Of a stretch of DNA of 13,003 nucleotides, positions 1-9,174 are shown piece by piece. The notes beneath the pieces were generated by a model. It was not told where the DNA came from. It ran no database searches and saw nothing but the letters and a program-made list of their open reading frames with translations. This DNA is from Blastocladiella britannica (Eukaryota > Blastocladiomycota > Blastocladiomycetes > Blastocladiales > Blastocladiaceae): contig MU625050.1 of NCBI GenBank assembly GCA_025349905.2, positions 1 through 13,003 of the forward strand, given 5' to 3'. The translations under genes were made by a program, and so were the position numbers. Numbering within the stretch: the first letter of the stretch is position 1; every line of letters begins with the position of its first letter.

Positions 1-155
1 GGGCCCGTGCAGCCCGCGTGGTGCGCCGGCCGCGAGGATCACTGTGCCTTTATTTAAGAGTGCATGCTGATGGGCTCGTTTCTGTGCGCACGGACATTGC
101 CCATTGCACCTTATTTGAGACGGACTGCCTGCCCGCCCGCTTTTCTCTGCTGCAG

Positions 156-161
156 TATAAA
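156..161 (+). promoter_or_regulatory. TATA box of the small membrane-protein gene
   Basis: A consensus TATAAA lies about 100 bp before the ATG at 259. Transcription starting about 30 bp downstream would give a pyrimidine-rich leader of about 70 nt with no ATG. This is the main reason for starting translation at 259 and not at the earlier in-frame ATG at 64. The motif CCGGTCAGCTC follows at 171-181, near the expected start site. The stretch 1-155 holds no other element I can name. Confidence 0.6.
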
Positions 162-258
162 GGGGCACGACCGGTCAGCTCTTGCACCTTCTCCAGTACC
201 ACGATCCATTTACCCCCTTCTCCTCTCATTCACCCTTTCACTCGATATTTCCCTTGAC

Positions 259-651
259 ATGTCTTTAGACGACCCAATCAGTAAAATTGGTCTCTTTATC
301 GGCCTTGCACTGTTTCATGTCGGGTGCCTGGCTGCCTGCTACAAGTACAAGTACAGACAGATCAAAGAGTCGGTCGCTCGCCGCATGCAGGAGCAGCCAC
401 CTTTGGTACTTACCTGTCAAAATTGTTCATGTTCTCTGTTTTCTGTGTTTACTCAACATTTTACCTTTCAGGACGTGAATGCCCCACCGCTATACACGAC
501 ATCCCCGCGCACCGGCCAAGAGACAGTGGTGGCCTCTACACCGCGGGAAGAGCACGCAAGGGTTCCGATCCCATCGCCGGTGGCCTTGGCATCTCCTGCA
601 GCAGAGCTTCCCAGCGGGCCAACTGAAACAATCACTGCTCCCGCACCTTAA
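259..651 (+). CDS. Small single-pass membrane protein with PPxY motif, unknown function
   Basis: Two exons, 259-405 and 472-651, give 108 residues. Residues 10-27 form one hydrophobic helix (starts IGLFIGLAL, ends in a Cys/Ala stretch). A basic segment follows (KYKYRQIK, then ARR near 40), which predicts N-out/C-in topology. The remaining C-terminal ~60 residues are rich in Pro, Ser, Thr and Ala, and contain PPLY at 54-57, the PPxY ligand of Nedd4/Rsp5 WW domains. The intron is 66 nt, phase 0, with GTACTT donor, a TACTCAAC branch-like site and TTTCAG acceptor. A membrane helix, a basic patch and a PPxY tail resemble the plan of Rcr1/Bsd2-type Rsp5 adaptors, but I see no diagnostic homology. 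The family is unknown; existence as a gene is supported by the TATA box, good splice signals and ordered composition. Confidence 0.6.
   Translation: MSLDDPISKIGLFIGLALFHVGCLAACYKYKYRQIKESVARRMQEQPPLVLTCQNCSCSLFSVFTQHFTFQDVNAPPLYTTSPRTGQETVVASTPREEHARVPIPSPVALASPAAELPSGPTETITAPAP
406..471 (+). other. Intron of the small membrane-protein gene
   Basis: The donor is GTACTT at 406 and the acceptor is TTTCAG ending at 471, with a branch-like TACTCAAC near 449-456. Length is 66 nt, a multiple of three, with no in-frame stop, so retention would insert 22 residues including a CxxC-type Cys cluster and would not truncate the protein. Confidence 0.65.
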
Positions 652-953
652 ACGCTTGTTCGCTCTCAATATAAAGCACTCGATGATATACGGAAGCACG
701 GCAAGGCCAGCGACGTGCGTGGATGCGTCGTAAGCGGCGTATGACTGCTGTATGAAACTTCTCATCTGTGCATTTCATGTCGTGGAACCAACAACTCATG
801 GCCCAGGTCCAACCGATATTTTGCTGTCGTCAGTTGCCGTCGTGGAATTGGATTTCGTGCGACGATGAACCCGGTCAACGCAGGTTCACATTGTCTCAAG
901 GCCAATGTTCTAAATATATTTTCCACTTTGATTGGACACACCTTCAAGGAATA

Positions 954-980
954 GGGACACTTGAGGATCGCTCAAGTCCC
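954..980. repeat. Imperfect inverted repeat (hairpin)
   Basis: The left arm GGGACACTTGAG (954-965) pairs with the right arm CTCAAGTCCC (971-980) across the loop GATCG. The stem has 10 base pairs with a two-base CA bulge in the left arm. On the plus strand a C-rich segment and a T5 run (about 988-992) follow. No function is assigned. Confidence 0.55.
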
Positions 981-1007
981 CCTCCCCTTTTTCCAAACGG
1001 CCACATA

Positions 1008-1034
1008 AGCTGACCGAAAAACGATCGGTCAGCT
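1008..1034. repeat. Perfect 10-bp inverted repeat with 7-nt loop
   Basis: Arms AGCTGACCGA (1008-1017) and TCGGTCAGCT (1025-1034) are exact reverse complements around the loop AAAACGA. The right arm repeats the CGGTCAGCTC sequence found at 172-181 just after the TATA box of the upstream gene. It could be an operator-like site, part of a structured RNA, or chance. Confidence 0.55.
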
Positions 1035-1230
1035 CACACACACACTCTACAGACACGCTCGCGGACCCGAGATACACACACCCAATTTACCAACTTATTG
1101 GATTGAGGGAACGGAGGGGAAAATTGAAGGTCGCGCGGCTCGACAATAAATTAGAAATGGATCCAACGCATGCTACTTCTATGATCAACTCGTTTTGAAA
1201 TTCTGCCAAAAAGCACAATACAAAATCGAG

Positions 1231-1447
1231 AAACGATATGAAGACGCGAGAGCGAAGGAGAGGAAGAAATGAAATGACGAGGATGGCTAAAACGAATGCA
1301 ACGGAAAAGAAAAGAAGAGAAAAAAGCCAACCACACAAAGCTCAGGACACACGAATTGGGAAAGGGGAAGAGGGAGAAGAGGAGGTTGGGGGGTGTCGTG
1401 TCCTAAAAGAAAAAGAGAAAAGAAAAAAGAAAAAAAAGAACGGGGGG
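1231..1447. repeat. Long polypurine/polypyrimidine tract
   Basis: The plus strand is dominated by G and A over about 215 bp, with A/G oligomers densest at 1404-1440 followed by a G6 run at 1442-1447. As minus-strand RNA it is a C/U-rich 3' UTR directly after the stop codon of the Ser-rich gene. Such tracts can form triplex structures; here it may only reflect 3' UTR composition. Confidence 0.5.
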
Positions 1448-3166
1448 TTACTGCTCGCCATTCCGACGGCCGGCAACTTCCACCAGCACTGCACCGTCAT
1501 GGTCGCCGACCAGCGAGGTACGGCGGCGGCTCAGGTCGCCCAGAATCCCTCCCTCCTCAGCAGCCACAGCAGTCGCAGAAGGCTGGTGGTGGGACCCTGG
1601 CGGAACAGTGGCGGACGGAAGCAGCATGAGTGCGCGGAACATGGCCAGTAGCGCCGCATCGTCATGGTTGCTAGGAATCGGCGTCGACCCCGACGTTGTC
1701 AGACCGTGCAGGTCGGCAAATCGTGCCCGTAGGTTGGTGCGCAGGTCGTCTAGCGGCATGCCCAGCGACGCGGCCACCGCACTCAAGTCACCGCCACCAC
1801 TGACAGCAGTGGTCGGAGATGCAGGGGGCATTGGTCGCGATGCCGCTGCAGCAGCGCGGGCGGCCATGACTGACGGCGACCCGGGCGGCGCCCGCGACGA
1901 CAGTGACCGAGTCGGCAGCCGTGTGACCCGTGCGGCCGATGAAGACATGCCGGTGGGTGACAGAGGCGACGAAACCGCCGGCAGACCTGACGATGATTGA
2001 GGGTACGATCCCAGCGACGAGTTGGCCAGGGCCAGGTGCACGGGCACCCCGCGACGGGGACCCAGAGACGACGTTGAGGGCGACGCCGACGACGACACCG
2101 ATGAGGAAGTGGCAGGGTGCGCGCGTGACGACGGGGGCGCCGCGGGGGCACGCACTGCGGCCGACGGTGGCGGGCGGTGGGTGTGGCGACGCGCCGGTGG
2201 AGCCAGCCCGCGGCTGCGCAGGTACTCGACTTCCGAGTCAGTAGAGCTGCTGCCGTCAGATTCGGACCCCGAGTCGGACCCGAGCGCCGACGACAACGTG
2301 GCGACTGAGGTACTGCGCGACGTGGCGTGCGACATCGGGATGCTGGCGTCGCTCTCACTGCCCGAGTCGGACGTGTCGCTGTCGTCACCCAAGTCACGGG
2401 CAGCCCGGAACGACTGCATGCGCACCAGGCCTAGGCCAGCCCCGCGCCGCGACGGCGTCGACATGGACGACGACACGGTGGTGCTGGAGGCCACCGACGA
2501 CGAAAGAGACGCTGTGACGGCAGGTGGGGGTGGGGGTGGGGGCGACATGAAGAACATGGGCGGCGACGGCGGCAGCGCATCCAACGAGAGCTGCTGCTGG
2601 TGCGAAATGCTGCCTGACCGCGACAGCACCGACCGGGTGGACCCGGACCGGGACCGGGCCAGGCGGGGCGAGCTCGGGGCGCTTTCAGTGGCGGCCAATG
2701 CCGTGGCAAACGACTGTGCCTGTTCGTGCGCACGCAGTGACGCCGTGAGCGACGAGGTGGCGGTCAGGGGGGCGGGGCGGCGAGTGGACATTCCCATCGT
2801 AGTACGGCCACTAAACACCAAGGGTGACGCCGGGTCCGCTGCAGACATGCTCGCCGAAGACGTCGAGTCCAGGCCAGAGGATGAGGACGAAGTGCCCGAT
2901 GAGACCGAGGGCGACGGTGAGGGCGACTGCGAGGGCGAGGGCAGCGATGTGGTGCCGCCGGCATGGGTCACACCCGGAACTGGGGCATCGGGGTCGCAGC
3001 ACGGGCACCCAGCGTGGATGATTTCACTCGGTTGCTGTGGTTGTTGCCGCTGCGAGTGGAGTGGCGGCTTGTTGTCGGCATGGTTTGGGCACCCGGGCGA
3101 GGGCAGGTAGCCGGTGGGCGGGGAGGCATAGAGGGCGGAGGCGGTGCGGACTCGCGGGTTGCCCAT
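1448..3166 (-). CDS. Ser/Pro-rich, intrinsically disordered protein of unknown function
   Basis: A single uninterrupted frame of 572 residues, ATG at 3166-3164 and TAA at 1450-1448. I do not recognise a family. Visible parts: N-terminal Pro/Gln-rich stretch with a small Cys cluster (GCPCCDPD, 53-60); Ser-Pro and Ser runs at 73-110; basic RxxS-like sites (RSRSGSTRSVLSRSGS, 171-186) suiting basophilic kinases or 14-3-3; a seven-proline run at 209-215 after MFFMS; two exact copies of SDSGSESD at 266-273 and 297-304 within acidic CK2-like tracts; and one potentially folded part near 459-518 with two amphipathic helices (LSAVAASLGMPLDDLRTNLR, and DDAALLAMFRALMLL). The composition suggests a phosphorylated scaffold or regulator, which is inference. 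The long frame may be an effect of GC-rich low-complexity DNA, but its length, sensible start and lack of stops favour a real gene. Confidence 0.62.
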   Translation of the reverse strand: MGNPRVRTASALYASPPTGYLPSPGCPNHADNKPPLHSQRQQPQQPSEIIHAGCPCCDPDAPVPGVTHAGGTTSLPSPSQSPSPSPSVSSGTSSSSSGLDSTSSASMSAADPASPLVFSGRTTMGMSTRRPAPLTATSSLTASLRAHEQAQSFATALAATESAPSSPRLARSRSGSTRSVLSRSGSISHQQQLSLDALPPSPPMFFMSPPPPPPPAVTASLSSSVASSTTVSSSMSTPSRRGAGLGLVRMQSFRAARDLGDDSDTSDSGSESDASIPMSHATSRSTSVATLSSALGSDSGSESDGSSSTDSEVEYLRSRGLAPPARRHTHRPPPSAAVRAPAAPPSSRAHPATSSSVSSSASPSTSSLGPRRGVPVHLALANSSLGSYPQSSSGLPAVSSPLSPTGMSSSAARVTRLPTRSLSSRAPPGSPSVMAARAAAAASRPMPPASPTTAVSGGGDLSAVAASLGMPLDDLRTNLRARFADLHGLTTSGSTPIPSNHDDAALLAMFRALMLLPSATVPPGSHHQPSATAVAAEEGGILGDLSRRRTSLVGDHDGAVLVEVAGRRNGEQ

Positions 3167-3492
3167 AATATAGTCTTGACTTCTGCCTTTTTGGGATGGA
3201 TTGGCAGTGGAAGGTTATTTTTTTCGGTGTTGGTTTTGGCCAAAAAGAGAAGCAAAAAAAAAATGGGGGAAACAACAAAAAAAAGTACAAGTCAAGGTGG
3301 ACGCGACAACCGGCTTCTAGAGTGACAAATCCCATCAGAAGTGTTATCTTTGGGACTTGTTCTCCTGACCTTTTTTTTACCAGCGAAAATTTATCGCCTA
3401 CCTTTCCCAGATCCATATATACTGTATTCGACAATTGTCTCACAGTATACGCATATATTATTTATTTTGACCAATATTGAATATATGGCGAC

Positions 3493-3505
3493 ATCTGTCA
3501 CAGAT
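3493..3505. repeat. 13-bp near-palindrome in the divergent promoter
   Basis: ATCTGT and ACAGAT flank a single C. Symmetric sites this short may bind a dimeric transcription factor, but one occurrence gives no support beyond the symmetry. Confidence 0.35.
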
Positions 3506-3903
3506 ATTTGCTCACACTCACATGTCCGCATTAATTGAATGAAAATGTGAAAATGCAACATCTTCACATCGCGCCATCGCTCAACAGAGACGCGCAATCC
3601 CTCGCTTTCCTTCATTCTCTCGGAAGACCGCCACTCCTGCCACGAACGCGCTGCGATGACGATGACCAAAGCGCATACGCGCTCGCCCGAGGTTGATCCG
3701 ACCCAAGGAAACAAGAAAAGGTACAAGAGCGACCTCCATTCCCTCGTCTTCCTCTCTTTTTTGGACATTATCCAACGCTTGATACATTTACATACAGCTA
3801 ATACGCGTACGTCTCCATCTCTTGACCTTTTCAACACCACTACCACCACTCCCATGCGATCAAGCCAAGTTACCAACACCTATGTTTCTGACCATGTATT
3901 CAG

Positions 3904-5489
<1,586 letters not shown>

Positions 5490-6052
5490 ATAATATTTGT
5501 ACATTTTTAAATTATCGTCTGCTTGCGTATGACAGTGATCTGCAACGACAGGTAATTCATGAACACCCACGACAATTTTTTTTACAAAAACGGTACACAG
5601 GCCAGGACGTGCACGATAGCTTGAGGAAATATAAGGACTAGCGTGATAAAAATGAAGACTAATAAAACCTCGGAAGTTGATATGAACATGGTTATCGCAC
5701 ATCTGCGTCGCGATTGAGCTGGGTATGTTGTTGCTCGTCACCGGTATATAGTAATTTCTCTCTTCATAAAAAATAGCGTAATAATTTACAAAAAGGGTTT
5801 CTCCAAAAATTGTAATAAGGCCCGTTAAATCGGCACAGTGCTCTGGGATGCTTAGTAAAAGGCGAAGTATTCATCAGATCAGTACTGAGCCGAGGCCTGG
5901 GTAAAGAAGCGAAACGAGAGAGAAGTTGCTGAGGTGAACGGGGGCCGCTTTTATAGTGCGCTCATCACGCAGCCATCACGCGGATGGTCGTTAGGGAGAG
6001 GGAATCTCTTACATCTTCTTCGCTGGTGTTGATTTCCTTTGCATAAGACACT
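5490..6052. other. Intergenic region: MET17 3' UTR and TAF8 promoter
   Basis: AAATAAT followed by TTTGTAC just after the MET17 stop (about 5487-5502) resembles fungal 3'-processing signals. The rest is mixed AT-rich sequence. A TTTATAG element at 5950-5956, about 100 bp before the TAF8 ATG, is a weak TATA candidate. I see no RNA gene or coding region; the minus-strand frame reaching 5741 is an antisense shadow of MET17. Confidence 0.45.
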
Positions 6053-9000
6053 ATGGCCAGCACAACCGGCGTTGTCAAAGTGCGTCCGCTCGATCACCGC
6101 GGTATAAGTAGCAGTACCAGTACTAGTAGTAGTAGACCTCGACGGAGCAGCCGAGCTCCCCGTCACCACCAAATACAACCACACCAACCACATCCACTGC
6201 ACGCACCACCAACGCACCAAAACGACCCGTCCGAATCGCCCGAGCGGGCGGCACTGGCATGGACCGTGCGCGCATGCGCTGCCGTTGTCCGTGACGTGTC
6301 CTTGAGCACTTCCAATACCGCAGTGGTGGCCGAGACCGAGGTTCTTGACTGGCTCGCGGGCATGTGGGTCGAGTGTATGTCGTGACGTGTGTATATATAT
6401 CTTTAGGCTATACGCTGACCATACTCTTCAAAAAAAAAAAGATATGACGCAGCTCGCGGCCGCCGTCGCCGCGCGCGCAGTCCACGCCGGCCGCACCCAG
6501 CCGTACCCGGTGGACGTGCCAGTGGTGCTGGCTGACTTTGGCCTGGCGCTCCCTGATCTAGTCCCCTCGGCCGCCGCCACCACCATGGGCCTGCGCGCTC
6601 CTGCTGCTGCCACAACACCCGTGGCGACCCACGCCGACCGTGTCGCCCGTGCATCGGCGCGGTCCATGGCTTTACGCCCATTGCCCGGATCGGCTGCTCC
6701 ACCGCCCTTCCCGTACCGCGCCCCTTGGCTCCCGCCCGATCCGCGCGACGGACTGATTCCGGTGCTGGCGCCCACGTTCGGCGACGACCTGCGACGCGTT
6801 CCTGCAATCCGCGTCGCCCGATGGCTCGGGCTGCGCACGTTGCCGGTCGTGGACCCATCCATTCCGATCGTGCTGCCCCCGGAACTGCCGCTGACCGAAG
6901 ACACCACCAATCAGCATCGGCCGCCGATTCTGCCTTCAGGATTGGCTTCGCAGCAGCCACTGCCGCCGCCATTGATGCTGTTTGCCGATCGCGAGAACGA
7001 TCCGGCGGCACCGTGCGTACTGGTCCGTGTGCCGCGACAGCGGTTTCCGCTGCATATTCCGCCCGGGTGTCCCAAGTTCCCGGCCAACCACACGTACAAG
7101 CGGACGCCGGTACTCTATCTTTCTTTATACCTTTTTTTTTCAGCGGAGAATACTGATTTTAGAGAGTACAGGTGTTCCCGCTACATGCCACACAATCCAC
7201 CCGCGCGCCGCTGCTGGACCGCCAGCGCACCGTCATGACCGACAATTTGCGCCGACTCCTTGCCGCCGTGCACCCAGAACCCGTTACCGAACCAACCAAC
7301 GGATCTTCCCCTGATCCGTCGCAGCCACCGCCGTCGCCACTTCCATCGTCAACTGGACCGCCGGCTGTCACGACGCGTGCTGCCGCTGCTGCAACAACCA
7401 TGAAAACCCCGCCACCGGGTCCCCCACCCATGACCGTGACGGTGCGCGCGCTCGCGGACCCCGCCGCCGCTCGCGCCAACCCCGCCGGCGTGCTCGCTCC
7501 CCATGGGTGGTGGCGTGCGCCGCTGTTGCCCGACCCGATGTCCGACTTGCCGCCGCCGCCGCCGTCTCCGCCGCCCTCGCAGCCGCCGCTACCGATGATG
7601 CCGATTGTCGAGTCGGCGAGCCCAATCGTGGATCCTATGAATACCGATGTCGGCGGCAATGTTGGTGGTAGCAGGTCGCGCCGCCGGTCATCGACGTCCG
7701 GGTCGGCGGGGTCATCATCGGCGCCGCGCCGGATGTCGCTGAGGTCGCCTTTGGTGCCCATCGCGGGTAGCACTGATCCGGCAATTTCGGCGACTTCTGC
7801 TACCAATGGCACTCTGCCCTCCAGTAACGGCACCCCTGAGGCAATCACACCGTCTTCGTCGTCGTCAGCAGCTGGGCGATTGGTGTTGCCGACGTTCCGG
7901 CTCGTGGCCCCACCGGCGCCACCAGCGTCGATGGCCATAGACGTCGATGCTTTTTCCGTGCAGTCGCCCACAGTCGAAGCAGCACCCGTCACATCAGCGG
8001 CAGCAGCACTTCCACCGCTCCCGGCGATCCGGTTTTCGGTGCCAGCCGTCTCGCCGACATCATTGGTGTCGCCCATCGATACTTCTGCGCCGCCTCCACC
8101 ACTGTTGGCCCCGTTGCCAACCGCCACGGCGGGACCGGTGCCGACAGTGCCGCTTCGCACCATCAAGCTGAGTTTCGGTAGCGGTGGTGGCGGCGGGGTT
8201 CCTGCCGCCTCTGCTGCGCCCGTCTCTGCTCCTCCTGCATCCGTCTCTGTTCCCGCACCCACCACAGTCGCTGGTGGGTCAGTAGGAGGAGCACCCACCA
8301 CTGCTGCTACAACTAGTTCCCTTCAACAACCGCCACCGCCCACGATGACGACAGTGGAACCGAGTCCAGTGGCACCTTCATCCGCTACGGCAGTAGTAGC
8401 AACTGCCGGCGCTCCTGCTACCGCCGTGACGCCAGTTGGTGAAGAAGTGATGACGCCGCGGCCGCCGCTGGCTCGCATCCGGCTGTTCTCGACGGGACCT
8501 ACTCCTGCCACTGCCCTGCCGTCGTTGCCGGAGACGCCGACGACCACGGGTACGACAACGATCACGGAATCGACCACGGTAACGATTGCTGCCATCCCTG
8601 CCGCTGTCGCTGTCGCCGCCAGTGTCGCGTCACTGTCATCACCGCCGCAGCCGTCTCCTCTGTCCATGGCGATGCCGTCCGTTCCCCTGCAGCCACGACA
8701 GCAGCCGTTGCCGCCCGACGTTGTCCCGTCAAGTCCAGCGGCAGCCACGCCTGCTCCTGCGGCGGTCGCTCCCACTCCTGTAATTCCTCCAGCCCCCGTT
8801 CCCGTTCCTGCTCCAGCTCCAGCGACAGTAGCGCCGGTGACGGCAGCGGGAACTGGGATGCGGTTTATGCCGATCAAGCTCTCGCTCAGAGCGGCGCCGG
8901 CTTCGCAACAGCCTCCATTGCAGCAACAGCTACCACAAGTCCAGTCGCCACCGCCACCGCCACCGTTCGCAGCAGCAGCAGCAACGACGGCAGCAGCAGC

Positions 9001-9136
9001 AACACCCACTCAACCGCCGGCAACAAGCAGCGGCGGCATGCTCAAGTTGCGGCTCACGGTCCCACCGCCACAGCAGCAACAGCAGCAGCAACCGTCCAAC
9101 AGATCAGGGTCCTCTGAACGGCAAAAGAATGAATAA
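6053..9136 (+). CDS. TAF8: Transcription initiation factor TFIID subunit 8 (TAF8) with a very long disordered tail
   Basis: TAF8 is a nuclear TFIID subunit that pairs with TAF10 through a histone fold and contacts TAF2. Exons 6053-6374, 6442-7109 and 7172-9136 give 984 residues. The histone fold spans about 64-150; across the first splice the segment ending in GRTQP (125-128) aligns without gaps to the human TAF8 region ending in ARTQP. The TAF8 C-terminal motif follows: IPPGCPKFPANHTYKRTP (313-330) and VFPLH, then helix LLDRQRTVMTDNLRRLLAAV. Known TAF8s are roughly 300 residues; this one has a 160-residue Pro/Ala-rich linker inside, and from about 365 a 620-residue tail of Pro, Ala, Ser, Thr and poly-Gln. 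The tail carries six short alternating hydrophobic/basic motifs. The ATG has A at -3 and G at +4. Identity rests on the histone fold plus HTYKRTPVFP; the tail is recognised only by composition. Confidence 0.87.
6375..6441 (+). other. TAF8: TAF8 intron 1
   Basis: The donor is GTATGT and a branch-like GCTGAC precedes the acceptor. The acceptor AG ends an A11 run, so there is no polypyrimidine tract next to it. Length is 67 nt, phase 1. The splice makes a Tyr codon and keeps the histone-fold alignment continuous. Confidence 0.85.
7110..7171 (+). other. TAF8: TAF8 intron 2, with a competing upstream acceptor
   Basis: The donor is GTACTC, a branch-like TACTGAT lies at 7151-7157, and the chosen acceptor is GTACAG at 7171. 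Length is 62 nt, phase 0. It yields HTYKRTP-VFP, as in fungal TAF8s. A stronger-looking T9CAG acceptor ends at 7143, upstream of the branch-like site; its use would shift the frame. Confidence 0.75.
7895..9055 (+). repeat. TAF8: Six dispersed alternating hydrophobic/basic micro-motifs in the TAF8 tail
   Basis: The motifs are FRLVA (7895-7909), IRFSV (8027-8041), IKLSF (8162-8176), IRLFS (8477-8491), IKLSL (8873-8887) and LKLRL (9041-9055). They are almost the only basic and bulky residues in long Pro/Ala/Ser/Thr stretches. Their codons differ, which argues against recent DNA duplication. The pattern resembles the short strands bound by ET domains; binding is inference. Confidence 0.55.
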
Positions 9137-9137
9137 A
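9132..9137 (+). terminator. Poly(A) signal AATAAA overlapping the TAF8 stop codon
   Basis: The hexamer AATAAA includes the TAA stop of TAF8. A T12 run (9146-9157) follows within ten bases. With the GALT stop only 38 bp away, the 3' processing signals of the two convergent genes must interleave. Confidence 0.5.
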
Positions 9138-9174
9138 CTTTCAAATTTTTTTTTTTTGCCAAAACATATCAGAT

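Larger units (their letters stand above)
652..1447. other. Intergenic region, no protein gene supported
   Basis: This separates the small membrane-protein gene from the 3' end of the minus-strand Ser-rich gene. It holds an ATATAAA-like element near 671 that may serve 3' processing, a TAAATATATTTT stretch at about 911-922, two hairpins (954-980 and 1008-1034), short CA repeats at about 1036-1085, and a long purine-rich block from about 1231 to 1447. Open frames here, such as 1238-1651 on the plus strand, are explained by base composition and lack protein-like character. Confidence 0.5.

Noticed and set aside
64..258. In-frame extension of the small membrane protein from the ATG at 64
   Set aside because: It lies partly upstream of the TATA box at 156-161, and the extra residues show no protein-like features.
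1403..1451. A 49-nt GTAACC...CTTTTAG intron on the minus strand that would bypass the stop of the Ser-rich gene and extend it by about 18 Ser/Pro-rich residues
   Set aside because: The segment has almost no adenosine beyond the donor, so no branch point, and it is shorter than all nine complete introns in the window.
1238..1651. Plus-strand frame rich in Lys, Arg and Glu
   Set aside because: It is a reading of the polypurine tract and then the antisense of the Ser-rich gene.
2022..3110. A 362-residue plus-strand open frame, Asp/Glu/Gly-rich
   Set aside because: It is the antisense reading of Ser-rich codons on the other strand. Its composition follows from that, with no domain or promoter of its own.
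3391..3879. Minus-strand 162-residue frame in the divergent promoter
   Set aside because: No recognisable domain; it crosses AT-rich sequence with promoter-like elements, and its composition is that of random intergenic DNA.
5700..5960. Possible small RNA gene before TAF8
   Set aside because: I looked for C/D box, tRNA B-box and U6-like signals and found none that held up.
7159..8301. A 380-residue minus-strand open frame, Gly/Ala-rich
   Set aside because: It is antisense to the Pro/Ala-rich TAF8 tail. GC-rich low complexity removes stops on both strands.
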